The notes under the pieces were generated by a model, which saw only the letters and a program-made list of their open reading frames with translations, had not been told where the DNA came from and did not search any database. DNA of 64,000 bases, taken from Rhypophila decipiens. Lineage: Eukaryota; Ascomycota; Sordariomycetes; Sordariales; Naviculisporaceae. The stretch covers positions 62,001 through 126,000 of the forward strand of contig MU858089.1 of assembly GCA_033297075.1 (NCBI GenBank), read 5' to 3'. The position numbers were made by a program, and so were the translations under genes. Below are positions 1 through 14,239 of the stretch, one piece after another (the first letter of the stretch is position 1; each line of letters starts with the position of its first letter).

Positions 1-3000
1 CGCACATGCTGACAAGGTAGCAGACCGATTGATGACAGCAGTCATGGCCGGCCATATCGCCTGCATTTTGTGCCGTATATCCTGCCAACGTTGAACTTGC
101 GCTGAGCTGTCCAGGTCAGTGTTTCCTTGAACCAAGACTTCCATCGGGTGGAACCGGGTAAGAGAGACTGTACTCGGGCATTTTAGCCCGTTCACCTGAT
201 ACCACGATTGCAGAAATAAGGTGTCAATAATAAGTGCCGAATGCTGACGAACGAGATGTGTTATTGGGTTCTAAACAGCAGATGATGAGTTTTTCTTGAC
301 TGGAAAGTGAGATTTACCCCTGAAGGTTTCTTGGCAACCGTTGTAGAATGAGACGCTTAACAACAGGTTCCTTGCATGGTACCAGGCATGCATGATGACA
401 GGCTCACCCCGAATGCCATATTAAAGCAGGGATGGAAATATTCACATTTTGCGAGCCTTTACTGTCTGGTTAGGACCGACCTTTTGGCCTGGCATGATAG
501 AGGCTGACCAGATAAGCTTAACAATCGCCGAGTGATGCATCGCTTGCTTGAGATGTTGCTGACTCACGAGGTAGCTCACAGTTTACTTTGAGTATCAAGT
601 GCTACCTACCGTCTGAACGTATATAAAAAGTAAGATATGGTCAGTGTTTCGTTAATGAGATAAGGGAATCTGGTCGCCTCATGGTCTCGATCCTCGGTGG
701 AGTACTTAGCACTGACTGACCTAAGAGGCATCTTTCCACCATGTCGTCTTCCGAATTGTCGGAAGAGGGACATGCGGAGCTTGAGATGTTCATTTTCATG
801 CATGAGGTCGCGCAGAGTTTGAGTCGAAAAGATGGGGCGATGAGGGACAAGCCCGGAGCAGGTTGACGATCATGAAAGATGCCAGAATATTAAGTTGAGC
901 CGAGGCGGGGTTAGGTCCCATGGACAACTGCCGTATGGCAAAAAGTGCTGTGAGAGTAAGGCCAAAGTACTGAAAACCCACCATCATGCAATAAAAGGAG
1001 GTCAGACTGGTCACTCACGTCGCTCTCTGTCAACGGCATATGCCAAGGTTAACCAGTAGCCAACGCCACAGTGGCAGGTTCATATCTCAAGCTCGCTAGA
1101 CAGAAGCTCTGTGCCGATAATTTGGCATTAAAGATCGACCAGACAGGTGATGGCGGTCGAACCTTGTCCCAGTCCTCACGATGGTATTCAGAACTGCCGT
1201 GAGGATGAGCTGAGGTACCAGCCGAGCGATGTTACCGCTGAGCAGGACGAGTAGTAGTAGTAATAAGTAATTAGAGTCTCCAACGGATGTCCGGTCAAGT
1301 TAGTAGTGAAAGGTAGTGCTCCAGAATGATTGAAGGATCACGTGAATTGGAACTGCGAGCTGGTGGTTGAGGTTCGAGAGAAGGCGAGCAGGGCCAAGGC
1401 ATGGTAGATACCTATCTCATTCCCGTAAATGAAGAGTGAAATTAATTGGCTCGGAGATTTTCTGGTTGGTCGATCGTGCTGGCCGAGTCGGTGCCGGTAC
1501 TTTTCACCTTCCTGTTACGTCACGGGTCGTGCCTTCTTAGTGTCAGGAGAAATTTGGGCTTTGAGGGAAAGAGCGAGTCGAATGTCGGCTGTTGCTTTGT
1601 TGTCTGTGCACTTGATGTACGGCACTTTGGTGATTTATTTCAACTCTATATCTTCAGTCATCGTCGGAAAGTCGGCGCGAATGTCATCTCTTATCCTTGA
1701 AAGCTTGGTTGAGCCTCTGGGGAGTTGCGAGTGGCGCATATCCCCCTTCTTCCATCGCCGCCTCACTCGGTACTGGTATCGCTCCAACCAGTGAGCACGG
1801 CTAGTGGTTCAACGGTGCACTGATCTTGTACACGTAGCAGCAAGAAACGAACGGGTAGTCCACCCACGTCCCATGGCATCGTCTGTGCTCCCACAACCCC
1901 GATCTGGAAGTGAAGCTCGACCAGCGGTGGGATGGAGAAATCACACTCTGCTAGGCTAGATGCGGGATAGCGTAAACCTTAGGGCTGGGAGGTGGACACG
2001 TGGAGGGTTACCCCTGTCTCTTTCTTCGCACTTGCTCCACTGATCTCCAGCACCAAAACGCCTTCTTTCAACGTCGTCGATGCTATTCTTATCCTCCTGG
2101 ACTGCAATCGCGCATGCACCCCGGACCCACGACGGGAATTGTTGAATTGGTTTATATTCAACAGCCCAAGGCCTCTCTCAACGTCATTACTTTAATTCGA
2201 GTTGACTCCACGGCACGCATCATTCGTTTTACATTGCGCGATTCGCATACCGCTCTGGGATAGCGTGCTCGCCCAGACGGGACGGCCAGCGACCGGGTCT
2301 CTCTTTCTCACTGGATGGCAAAACAAGCGAATATGCGCAGCATATGGAGTCGCAACACAGGTATGCATCCCATCTGAGGAGGCTACAGCTCTCCATCCGT
2401 CTCCCTCGCGGCGGGACATGTTGCAATAACATCCAAAATTGCCGGCCGCTTCTTCCCGGGTCTTGTGTCACATCGCCGCACCAGTTGCCTCGAATCGCCC
2501 CAGTTCTGGCCCTACCCTCCACCTCTATGTATCTGCAAGTCGATCCAGGCAATCTGCTCGCCCATATTGCCTTGACACCAAATCCAGGAGCCCTTCACTA
2601 TCTGGCCTCTTCGCACCTTCCTCCCCAGAGCTTGGTTGAGTGGGACACCCCTGCTGCTGATGTAGCAGTGGGTGGTTGACTGTACCGCACGGGTGGGGGG
2701 CTTCTACCACGAGGAGAAACATTAACGAGGAATAATCCTCTCTTTAGCCTGTTGTGTTTCGAGTGTGTGTATGCTTCTTCCTTTCCACCAGCGGGAGGCT
2801 GGGTCGAAGGCTAGCGACACAAAAATTCCCGGGCTATCGGCCGAGTCTTCCTGTCGTACTCGCATCTCCCGCCGTCACCCTCCTCTGCTCCTGCACATAG
2901 CATGCGGAATACACAGGTAACGGGTTTCATCTAACCTCCGTCCAGTCGCAATTACCACCCACGTCAGTCCCACGGTGGCTTCTTTGTCTGATACAGTCCT

Positions 3001-6000
3001 GACCATCAATCAGCGACATGCGCGTGTTATCAAAACAATTTGTACGCCGCTCCCGACTTTCCGGTCAATGTTCTAGGTTTGACCAAAGTGAAACGACGTC
3101 CACAGGCGGAAGGAAAAACCTGCCTACAGAATCAAAGAATACCAGCGGTCGCTGACGGGAACTTTGGCATTTAGACTACCCTCCCGGGGTTGTTAAACTA
3201 TCCGTTTCTTTGACAGCATATTGGTTACTTTCTGCAATGGGCCTTTGCACAATTTGATGACCCAGAGACCACGGCTGCACCAGAAGCATCAACACCCCAC
3301 TCGGCCTTTTGATACCGCTCAAACCAGCTGACTTGCCCGCGGTTGCCCAAGGAAGCACTAGTGAAGTGGTGGACCGTTGTTCAAACATGCAACTGCTGTG
3401 TCTATAGTCGTATACTGGGCCTGGGACAGCTTAACAAGTAACACCAACTACAGCCTGTCTCCGATTTGGCTGTGGAGGTGTTGGTCTACCGGTAGCGCAA
3501 GCCAATCGATGTCCTCTCCTACTTGCTGATTCTTCATCACTTATGCTCGGTACGAAGCGCGATACCCGGAATCCTGGCAACCGTGCATCCGTCCGCCTTG
3601 GTTCAACATTGCGCACAAGTCATTCGGAGAAACCAAGGCGGCATCATGATTGCTGAATCGGAAGCGACTGTTATCATTTTGCTGTATGTTTTTGCAGGAT
3701 TTTGAGAGGACGACAGATCTCTGACCGGCAATATCATCCTGGAACCATGATGTTTTCGCTACGGACGCCAAAACAAGCATCTCCTGATCTCCTCTTGTAT
3801 AGACCCGAGTGTCTCCGACCCACAATTAGGAACTTTCGACTCTAGCCGCGATATTAGGGGTATAGCATCCCTGGCCGACGATACGAGCCACCAGGGCGTC
3901 TCCCTATCACGTCGACCCAGTGACGATGAAGATGGGCATCTTGTATGGCAAACCGCCATTTCCCGCCTGCCCCTGTTCGTCTGTTCCAGCGCGGGGGATC
4001 TTTGCTGGCCCGGTATTAAACTGACCCGACTGATTGTGTCTTTGATGTTGATCGAAAGAAGGCACCACAAGCGAGAGTGTTACCTGTCCCTAGTTCCGGA
4101 CTCATGGAAGAGCTCATCTCGCTCCAGGCATTGGGGTGATTGATGGCACTCCAATACTCGACTGTGTAGTAAGAAGACACGGGAAGAGAATGATGAACCC
4201 TCGATGTTGTAAACTATGTGCAGAAGCTGAGACAAAATGAGAAAAGCGACTGGCGGTTTAATATACATATCTACTTTGGCTAATATGGACCGTTGGCGGC
4301 ACCATGATTGTAACCCCCCTCTTCAACCCTTGTCCATGCTTATGCTTCCTCCACCCCCCCACCTCTTGTGTCCCCTCTCTCCATCGTGCAAAGACATGCG
4401 GGAAAGAACCCTGACCAGAGACGGGGCAAAACAGTTCGTCCGAGTTCCAGGGTTTTCCAGCACTGACCGACCCCTGATGCTTGTTCCTTGGGCAAGCGTA
4501 ACAAGAAATAGAAATGAGAGCGGAGCCGGGCATGGTCCAAGAAAGGTTGACAAGCAGAATGGAAGAATCGTGAAAAAATAGAGGGGCACCGTTACCACCA
4601 AGATTCACAATATCCACTTTAACCCGTTTGTATGGAAGCGGGTGCGGGTGCGCCCCTCCTTCACTGACCCTCCTCCCCCTCTTCCCTCCAGGTCACTGTT
4701 CCCAAGGAAACGTGGGTAAAAAGGAACAAAATACGGCAGCGCATGCACCAAAATAGCGCCCCCCACTCAAAACCTGGTCGGGAAGCTTTGACTTTGCAGC
4801 TTTTGGTGATGGTTGTGATTGGCTACCCTTTTCTTTCATTCAGGTACCGGCTTTATATTTTCTCCGAAAACCTTGGGATGCATCAACGAGATGTAGTGGC
4901 GAATCAGTCGCACAGAGAAGGACACTTTGTTTGGTTAGGAGGAGCGAACCAAGTTGTCATCATATCCATGCCAAGCAAGCCTCTTTTCTTTTCTGTTTCC
5001 TTTTGCCAAAATCCGGTTCTGGGGCTTTTCCATCCGTACCTGCCTCCAGCGTCGCTGTCTGGGCTTCACCGGTGCCGGCTAGGTAAGCTCATTATGTGTC
5101 TAAATTTTCCGAACCAGCCCGGCAAGTCGGGGAAGGCGCGAGTGTCACCTGTGTACGCATAAGCTACCAGAATGGAAGTGAGGTAGGTACATACGGTAAT
5201 AGCAGTGCACGCCTAAAATCAGTTCTCAACCACTGTAACGGTTCATGTTGGAGGGGTTTCCGGTGTATATCAGTGAAAAGAGTGCAAGTAAGGCCTGAAA
5301 TCTAGTTGAAGTTGTATTTTGGTCTTTTTCGTTCTTTCTCCTAAACAGCCTGATCCCCGGGCACTATGATGAATGGCGCCATGTGCCTGCCTGGTCGTCA
5401 AAGTTATTGGTATATATCATTTGGTCTTTTTATTTTATCGATTTTATCGATTTTATATATTGATATTTTCAATTCTCCGTTTCTATTCCCATCCTGCACG
5501 ATGAACTAGGCGTGACATTTCGCCCAACCGTATCGAATCTGCGATTTACTCTTCGCGGTATGTACCTTGTCGGTGAATCCACCAGTTCATGTAGGTCCTC
5601 TGCCGCTGTATCACCCAATCTGGAGAATTTCTTTATGGTCGTTTTCTTTTTTTATGACCTTTTACTTTCAGTCTCCTGAGACGAGAGTGTCAAATACAAC
5701 CTCGGCTAACACCGTATAGTCTGATCAATCTCTTGGGTTTTGGGACCTGCCTGTTCTGTAGATCCCGGAGATAGTGCTTTGTCTAGATGCTCGGCACAAA
5801 GATTTCAGACAGATAGTCCACCCACACAAATAGGTACCTTACATATGTACTTGCTATGTGGTATTTCGTTAAGTCATCACCGCAATACATCAATTCACAC
5901 ATCTGTGTGCCTATGTGCTACCTATTGCTGATAGTAGGGTGGGCAGATGTCTACAGTATCGCCACGGCCTCAACAGCATCATAACCATCAATGGTATCAT

Positions 6001-9000
6001 CACATTACGCGCCTGCATCAAGTCATCAGCTGTTATAGTGGTCCTCTGACTTATAAATCCGGTCTAGATCTGGCAACTGAATTATTCTCATGCAGAAGCT
6101 TTTCCTTTTCAGGGTATCGAACTATCGACTTGGCAGGCTGGATAGCCACCAGGAGGCCCCATTGTATCCTCTCTTGGTTGGTTGTTTGCGTGTCGATTGC
6201 CGAATTGGGACTTGTGTTGCCGCCTGGTTGGTCGGTTGGTTGGTTTTCTGGGATCATTCCTTTGTCGTGATTGGGCCAGCAATTCTTCGTCATCGCACAT
6301 CACGGTGGCTTGTCTCGATGACACAGCTGAAGAGGGTGTAAAGAAGCACTATAAGCTTCCGGAAATCTCTTCCGGTTATCCCATCCATGCTTTGTCAGTC
6401 TAGAGTGTATGAGATTGTGGGTGTAAAGACAACATACACGCTACAGAGTACAGACATAACAGAGACACACGAATTCCCAAATAGGCAGCCTTATCGTCAA
6501 GTAGATTGTCAGTTGTGCGAGGTCATTCGTCGAACCAAAGTGTTGTCGATTGATGTAAAGAGTAAGCAATAAGCTGACCTTTTGTATCGTTAATTACTCC
6601 TGTCCTATTTCCTTATTCTTTCCCCTCTCTTAGGCTCATGAAGCGCCAAGTGGTCCAGGCGAAAAAGAGGGGTGAGACGGCGGGTTTGCGGGTGAGACGA
6701 TCAAAGTGCGATGCGCTAGTGCGTGCTACAGTTGCAGGCGGGCGGGCCGGGCGGGAGGAAAGACGGATGTGCAAAAGCGAGTCATATTTTAGCTTCTCTC
6801 AATGTTTTGCATTTATCGGCTTTTGTTGCTGATGACAGGTCCGGGGTTCTAGACTGCATCGCGGGGAAGATACCGATGGGGATTGGGGAGGAATTTGTTG
6901 GAGGATCTTTGAGCAATGGATGAGACTAGTGTAGGCACCCTTTTGTCTTGGCTATCCGATGTAGCCCACAGTGAATTCAGTTGGTGAAGTTATTCTCGAT
7001 GCGGGTATATCTTCCTTTGGCCTTGCGGGAGGATCGGGCTGTTCTTGACCCAGTTCGCTGATTGGTCCAGACCCTTGCACTTGTGACTTACAAGGCTGTT
7101 CAGAGGGCCTTGTCGACTTTTCCATCCTGCGCGTCACCTCCCGCTCGGAATTGACCATGATGTACCCGGGGAGCCCTTATGTTGAGTGTGATAAGCCAGT
7201 AAGGGAAAACATCTTTTGTCCAAATTCTCAGAAATAATTTTATCTATTTTATCTACTTGCGTTGTTGGTTGCAAAGATTCACTAGCTCACGTTAATCATC
7301 CTCACGTCAAGTTCTTGGCAGTTGGTACTTTTAGACCCACACCCCCTCCCTCCACTACTTGCACTCCCAACCCTTTCGCCCAAATTGGCAAAGAAGAATC
7401 TCTTGTATCACACTTCTAGACTCAACTCGACTGCTTACGCCAGACCTTCGCGTTGCGCAAGTCCTTTACCTGATCATCCTCATACATTCGTTGTCAGCCG
7501 TTGTCTAGATGACTGATGGGGATATTCTTTTTTCGTGCCGACAGGCTCGGATCTGGGCATGATTGATAATAAATATCCCTGCTACCTAACCGCATTTTCT
7601 GCCGGGTCTTGAGGGGCACCGGTGCGGATACCCAAGGTTACATGACCCGGCAGGCAGGTAGCTGGGGGCCGTCAACGTTGGGCATGCTCGGCTGGGATGG
7701 GCCCAAGACGCACACCGTGCCACAGTCTACAGACATCGGATGCGGGGGATCAAAACAAAATGACAAGACGAAACGAAACGAAACCTTCAACAAGAGGATC
7801 CGCTTCTAACCAGATTCAGAATGATGGAGGCAAATATTATACTTCCATATCTGGAACAGTCCTTCACCGCTCACCTGACGCTTGAGATCACAAAGGAACA
7901 ATGTGAGGTGAGAAGCGCAGCGCAGTGCACGACTGCGTGTATCAAGTCACAAGACTCACCCTCGGGTCGTTTCGAAATCTGCATGTCCTACTACTCACCT
8001 TAGCTTCGACCGCTATCAAGGTTAAGCTTTTGCCCAAAAGGGAGCATCTAGTGAGAGGGAGGGACCCTGTTTCTTGCCTCGTTCTGAGCTAAATATGTTC
8101 TGAACTATCATTGTGCATTGTTCTCGGTGTGATACTTTCTTGTCTCGATGGCGGCCAGGAGCGTCCGATCCTCGCACCTGGTCTCGGATTTATTATCTCC
8201 TTTCGGCTTCTGTTGGCTTCTGTTGGCTCAATATGACGGGGACCAGCACTAGCTGACCACCACACCAGTCGAAATGCTTCCATCATCCGGACACCGACTG
8301 CCAAGACAAGGCTACACACCTTCAGCTCTATATCCGTGATGTGCCATTCCGCGTGTTGGTGATCCTTACAACCGCCCCCAACTGCCGAAGGCTGCCGTCG
8401 CTCACCATGTGGCTGAGGCGTAGATAGAACAAGTGCGAGCACATGACATGAAAAGATACTAAAGTGGTCTCAGTCCGGCACAAGGTACTGTGCTTCCGAT
8501 GACTCGATATCTCGGATGACACAAGATGATGACCAGAACATCACGTTTGGCACATAACGGTTTCTCCTCTCTTGGTGAACTGAGACATGCCTCCAACCTA
8601 CCACACCCACAGCATTGATCCAAGTCGTCAGCAAGATAAGGCGGGATAGCCCTGCCAGATCTGGGTGAGCGACAGGAGATGCTACGCAACCTGGAGATAT
8701 TGCACCGAGCTTTCTTCATCGAGATAATGTAACTAGCCATGGGACTCGTATGTTTGTTTACGTGCCTAAGCAGTTGTTACGTAGCTTAGACCCTCGAATG
8801 AACATGAAACTCACGTACTCACCTCGCCTCATGCAGTGAGCCCCATTCCCTCCGCTTCCACCGTGTCCTTGTTGAGCAAAAATAAGCATAGGTATGGGAA
8901 GTTGCAGTTATCAAGTACAGAACTGCCTTACCTCACACCGTTGTTGCTGGGAAAAGTGGAGTGCGCCTGCTACTACCCTGTTGGCTGGTGTATTTATGGA

Positions 9001-10266
9001 TGAACCTGTGCTCCGTGCTGTGCTTCGGCCGACCATCTCATCCTACTAACCATGGAGCGCAATTTGCACTTTGGGGACCGGACCCAAGCGCTCCAGTCAC
9101 TCAGTCCGAGTACGAGTACCTAATTATTGCGTGGGCTATCTATCCAGCCCAGAAATAAGATATTAGACCCGAAGACGTAGTGTATCGGAGTACTACCTAC
9201 ACACCAGGCTGGGTAATAGGTCGGGACAAGGGACAAAACCTTGAAATGGGTTTAATCCTCTTATCATTCGGTCCCAAACTTGCAAAGGAACTCATCTTCA
9301 ACACTTTTCATTGGGTAGATATCCAGCTAGAAATCCAGGGACAATAGATGGGGTTAAAGCGGGTGAGTTCAGTAAAACATAAATCCAGAACCAGCTGATA
9401 GGATCCGGGTTCCCAGACGAGTCCCAATCCCGGCTCAATATGCCTGCCATCCAGCAAGCAACCTCGCGCCGGACCGTAGCAAGAAGGATCTTCCCAAATA
9501 TTTACAGTAGTTCCAGAACGTAGTATGGTCCGAACTATCCGTACGCCCAACACACTTCGGACAAGCTCGAGAAGATATAGGTTAGTTGGTGGTGGTACGT
9601 TCTGGACCTGGTGACCGAGTTAGGACTTAACTCCGGCGTATAGAAAAAGTCCGTTACAGGAAGTTGGTGATTTCCCGTAGTACAAACTTGAACCTATCCA
9701 AAAACATCATCTGCCAACATTGGATCGAACTAGATCCAAGCATACATATTGTCTGAAAAGGGGGGACTAACAAGAATCTCATCTGCCAATCATTGTCTCC
9801 AATCTCACATCATCGGATCACTCTCTCGCTACTAATACTTTTCGGTCTGGACCAGTCCAGTCTCCATTAGAACAAAAGAGAGAAAGCAATATCACACACT
9901 AAACTTACCAACAAACCGCAGCAGGCCGGTCTTGGAACTACTATTTGTAAGAGAAACTTGTGGAAAGAGGTAAGTGAAAGATAACACCAGATCCGTACTG
10001 AATTGCCTGTTTCGATAAGTATGTGACCATTTAGTTGTTGGGTCTGCCTTGTGCCATATCATTGCATGATATTCGTGCGGGATGGCTACCATCCGGCTGG
10101 GTCACTTTTGTAATGTATATTCCCAACGGACCAATCGACGGTCGAGCAAAAGAGAGAAATAGTTCGAATGAGCGAAATAAAACCCTCATCAGTATCAGAG
10201 AGATGTCTCACACACACCAGGACTAGAACCCTCTCATCTCAATTTCACTTCCAACAAGAAAGAGAG

Positions 10267-10284
10267 GTGTGTGTGTGTGTGTGT
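10267..10284. repeat. (GT)9 microsatellite
   Basis: Nine uninterrupted GT dinucleotides. A second tract of the same length lies about 60 bp to the right, so this is a paired dinucleotide repeat. Confidence 0.9.
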
Positions 10285-10345
10285 TTATCTGTGATTGTCC
10301 TCGCTAGCTAGGCTATATCCATTATCTGCGGTACGTTTCTTCGCT

Positions 10346-10363
10346 TGTGTGTGTGTGTGTGTG
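10346..10363. repeat. (TG)9 microsatellite
   Basis: Nine uninterrupted TG dinucleotides, the partner of the (GT)9 tract at 10267-10284. Confidence 0.9.
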
Positions 10364-11144
10364 CCTCGCTTAGATTGATGTTTGATGTTTGGTAAATAGA
10401 CATTATTCGGGCGGGTTGGGAAACCGGGAAACGAAATAGGAATGGCTATCCTGGTATGAAGAAACAACCAAGGGTTTCAATTGCAAGACATGTGGAAAAA
10501 AAAGTAGGATATTTGCTGACCAAGCCACCGACTATCAAAGATGAATAGCATGATCAAACAACAGCCCTCGAGCAGAATCTCGTTATATATAGGTATATAT
10601 TGGTAGAATCGATGAGAAAATGGAGACTGAGCCAACAAGCCGCCGCCCGGAAAAGCTGGTTTCCAAGCACAGCGATGTTGTATTATGTGATGTGTTCCAC
10701 AACACATACCCTCTCGTTGGAGAAGGATAGAAGTGAACTGCCAGGGTGCCATGATATCATCCAGAAAATATAGGCCCTTGGGGGGAAAAACAATTGGATA
10801 GGAATGGAAAGTGGAAACAACAACACCTATTTCGCCAGCCGAGTCCCAGAACGCCAGAATGTACAACCCATTTATCCATCCCAGTAAAACGCAGCGTATG
10901 TAACCGTTCAACTTGGCCCACGTCCATTAAGCCGTGCGTACAAAACTTTCTCCGTGATATCCTTTCCGAAACCAATGACAATGCCAAATAAATACAGCCA
11001 GCAAAGCTGATAAAAACGGTGCTAGAAAGGAAAATGGCATGAAAGAAACCAATACTTTTGTACTGCCCTGTACCCTTCTGAAACAGATATTCGCCGTAGC
11101 CAAAAAAAAAATCGGGGAATATCTTGTGAATAAAGTGACCTTGA

Positions 11145-14100
11145 TTAGCAGCTTCCAGGAGCAGCGCTCCCACCAATGGCTCCAGTCCCCACGCCCATTC
11201 CTGAAATGCTCCAGTTGTTGTTCAGTGCAATGATTTTTCTTTTTATCCCGTCACCGATCCTCGAACTGAAACCGCTTTCGATGTTCTTGACCGCATACGT
11301 CAAGATTTCTTCAGGCTTGTCCAGGCTGAAGGTAACCCCGTCCAGCCTCGTCAGAACTTCAACCGCTCCGTGGCCATAGAGATAATTGCCAAGCAGAGGA
11401 TCATCAGCGGAAAGCTGGTCAATAGCCAACACAGGAGCTCCGGGTGACCCCATTCCGTTCTGCTGGGATTTATCCGCCGTCTGAAAATTGGGATCCAGCT
11501 TGCAGATGCTCTCGACCCACACAATGAGCGTGGCTCGGTACATGGCCGTCGACCACCAGGCTGGGCGTCTATCATTGGGCATCAGTCGCAAATGTCGAAA
11601 TACCTGCCCCGAGTGGAATAGCGCCTCCTCGCGTGAATATATACACCGTTTATGCCTGAGGCTCAATTCCCAGTGATGTGAAGTTGTGTCAAAGTTCTCT
11701 TTCCTGGCAAGGCGCTCGATCTCGGGAAAGTTGGTGACTGCGTTGAGAGCAATGAGGTGATACAGCACCAAGTTGCACCTGGTTACAGGACAGTTAGGGT
11801 TGGTCTTGTAGTACGTCATGGTGAGCTCGAACCACTTCCGCAGCAGTTGTTGTACCTCCTCCAGCCTTGAAAGGGTAGATGCGCGGGTCACGGTTGGTGA
11901 CGCTGTGCGGCGTACCCCCATGACGTCTGAGAAGCACGAGAGCATCTGACGAAGGTGGAACAGAAGGGCCTGGATAGGATGAAGGATGAGGCGTAGTTGC
12001 TGTGGCGAGAGCGAACCTTGAACTTGTCTTCTGGACAGGGAGTCGTGGAGGAAGTCTTGGAAGAGGTCGTACAAGGAGGGGGTAAGCGAAGGCGAGTTCA
12101 GTAGCTGAGGGTTCACATTGGTAGTACAGCCGTAATAGGACTGATTAGCTGCCAGCCATCGCTCCGAGTTTTTGGCTGACCAGAGGATTTCGGGGGCTGG
12201 GAGCGGGCATTGGAGGTCGTTGATTGCAAATAAGGGTGCCGTGTCGTGGAACAGACTGAGTTCCTGATCTAACATGACATAGTTGTATACCAATCTGGAA
12301 TTTGATCGATTAGCCTTCGCAACGAATTTGACTTGGAGAACAATATCTTACCTGTTTTGGCTCTCCCGGTGCAACCATGCTCGCCATTGAAGCTCGGTAT
12401 TGGTTGAATTGCTAAAGGTCGGTATCATGGACGGTTGCGGATCCATCATGCCCGCATGCTTTAACATGGACATGTACATTCCCCGCTGCCCCATGGCGAT
12501 GTCCATGAGCCACTTGTCACCACTCCAAGCACCCAACACAATGAATAACAAGGCGCAACGCAGGGCTGTGGGGTCTGCCGACAGTTCGACGTCCTTTTCC
12601 ACAATGTCGAAGAGTGAAATGCGGCACGTCTCGGTCAGGCCTGCAGAGAGATAACGAGCCTCTGCCATTGGCATAGCCGCGGCGCCTTGTGCAATCATGA
12701 GAAGGACTAGCAGAGTGGAGGCCTGGTTGTTTTGTATCATCTCGTTGGGGTCGACGCAGCCAGCGACGACGAGGGGAAAGTATACGGACAGACTCCGAAC
12801 ATAGCTGCGCAGGAAATATTCCAATATTTTCGACGGCGGCAAAACAATGAAATTGAAATCGCCCGGGCTGGCATAACCAGCTTTTGGGTAGCCGTTGATG
12901 CCTCCTCGATGAATCTCGAGGGCCTTGTGCAGGAAGCTCTGGGTAATGGCGAGCATCTTGTCACGTGTCCTGGATGTAAGCGGGACGACCGACGTTGGCA
13001 AGTCTGTGGCGTCCCAATCAACTTGCTCCAGGTACTTTTCCAGAGAACTCCAAGTCCCTTCTTGCTTCGACTTCTGCTCCAGACATTCCAGATGCACAAT
13101 TGCCGTCCGGGGGCAGTTGCTCGTGTACAGGGGCGGGTTGCATCGCGCCAGGTTCCACGCCCCCTCTGCTGCAATCACCACTTCAAACTCTGGAATCGAG
13201 CTGTCGGTTGGCGCAGCCAGCGTAAGCTCACCGGGCTTGACTCCGTGATCGAAATCGCTCGTCGACATAATACTGGTGCCTCTCGTGTGTATGGAGCCGC
13301 GAGATGATGTGGCTGTCATTGGCTCCGAAGATGCAGACATGTCGCTCAGCTCGGCAAATGGCATCGTCATGTCTGCTCGGACAAGAGGCATCTGGTCTGG
13401 ATACATGTTGAGTCCCATATAATCGAGCTCTTTTGGGTATTCGGGCCATATCATCAGGTCCTGGTAGCTGGAATCAGGTGCACCAAATTCGTTGGGAATA
13501 TGCATAAAGTCATCGAGTCCATCGACCCGGCCAGGTGGCGGCGAGAATTCCTCAGGGCTGAGCGAGTGCGAAGGAGATCTCTTTTTGGACGAGCCATCGA
13601 CTGTGATGACGGCTTCAGTGGCAGGAGGCGACTTATCGGCCTCAACCTTGGTTGTGTTCTGCTCAAGCTCCATAAAGGCGGCCGGATCGATGGTCTGCGG
13701 TTGTTGTAGCTGTGGAGTTTGCGCCAGCTGGCTCTGAAAGGCAGCATTTGCTTGCGCCGCACGAACAGCCGCCTTGGATGACCTTCGCGCGAACCTCGCA
13801 GCACAAGGAAGATTCTTCTCGGCGCATCTTGAACAGGGCACTCTTTTATCGCATCCAGTCTTTGCGTTGGCGCAGTTTTGGCAGGCAATCGGTGTCCGCC
13901 CGGCTACGGTCGGCACTCCACCAGGAAGTGGCTCCATTGGATCCCTCGCTTCATGGTATGTCGAGTGATGCCTTTGGAGTAGATCCCTGTGTGTGAAGTG
14001 TGTTAGTGACGAGACTGGACATGTGGAAATATGATATCTTCTGTGGTCTCACCTTCGGGCAAAGGAAAGCTGACAGGCACTGCACCGGTGAGGTTTCACA

Positions 14101-14239
14101 TTGGTATCTTGGGACATGCTGTTAGCTAACCATGCCTAGGTGCTTGCTTCGGTTGGAGGTAGTTCTCACGGCTTGGGATATGCCTCTCCAGATGCTCCTT
14201 GCGCGTGAAGCTCTTGCCACAATACGCGCAAAATACCAT
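11145..14239 (-). CDS. Zinc-finger transcription factor, C2H2 x2 fused to Zn2Cys6
   Basis: Predicted nuclear DNA-binding regulator of 969 aa. Exons (minus strand): 14239-14170, 14107-14053, 13986-12352, 12294-11145; phases join cleanly and each intron (62, 66, 57 nt) has a CTAAC/CTAAT branch point. The N-terminus carries two C2H2 fingers, C4-C7-H20-H24 and C32-C35-H48-H53, joined by a linker HTNVKPH that resembles the classical TGEKP linker. A canonical Zn2Cys6 cluster follows: C77-x2-C80-x6-C87-x5-C93-x2-C96-x6-C103. The remaining ~860 residues resemble the fungal-specific transcription factor region, with a Ser/Pro/acidic stretch around 105-300. The first exon is only 70 nt; starting at the ATG in exon 3 (MEPLPGG) would lose both C2H2 fingers. 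Targets are unknown. The gene is isolated, with gene-free tracts on both sides. Family assignment is firm, function is not. Confidence 0.9.

Larger units (their letters stand above)
1..11144. other. Gene-free tract, left part of window
   Basis: I find no supportable gene in these 11.1 kb. The open frames are all under about 150 codons, overlap each other on both strands, and show no recognisable domain or convincing splice-joined extension. The last few hundred bases probably include the 3' UTR and downstream region of the transcription-factor gene that ends at 11145. Small features are two (GT)9 microsatellites near 10.27 and 10.35 kb and an AT-rich patch with repeated TTTTATCGA around 5430-5470. 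Unannotated non-coding RNA genes cannot be excluded by eye. Confidence 0.6.

Noticed and set aside
4743..5162. 139-codon open frame on the plus strand in the left gene-free tract
   Set aside because: No conserved motif, no introns that extend it, and nearby frames are equally long on the other strand.
10477..11176. Minus-strand frames of 144 and 139 codons just downstream of the transcription factor
   Set aside because: They fall in its likely 3' UTR/downstream region, overlap each other in different frames and have no domain.
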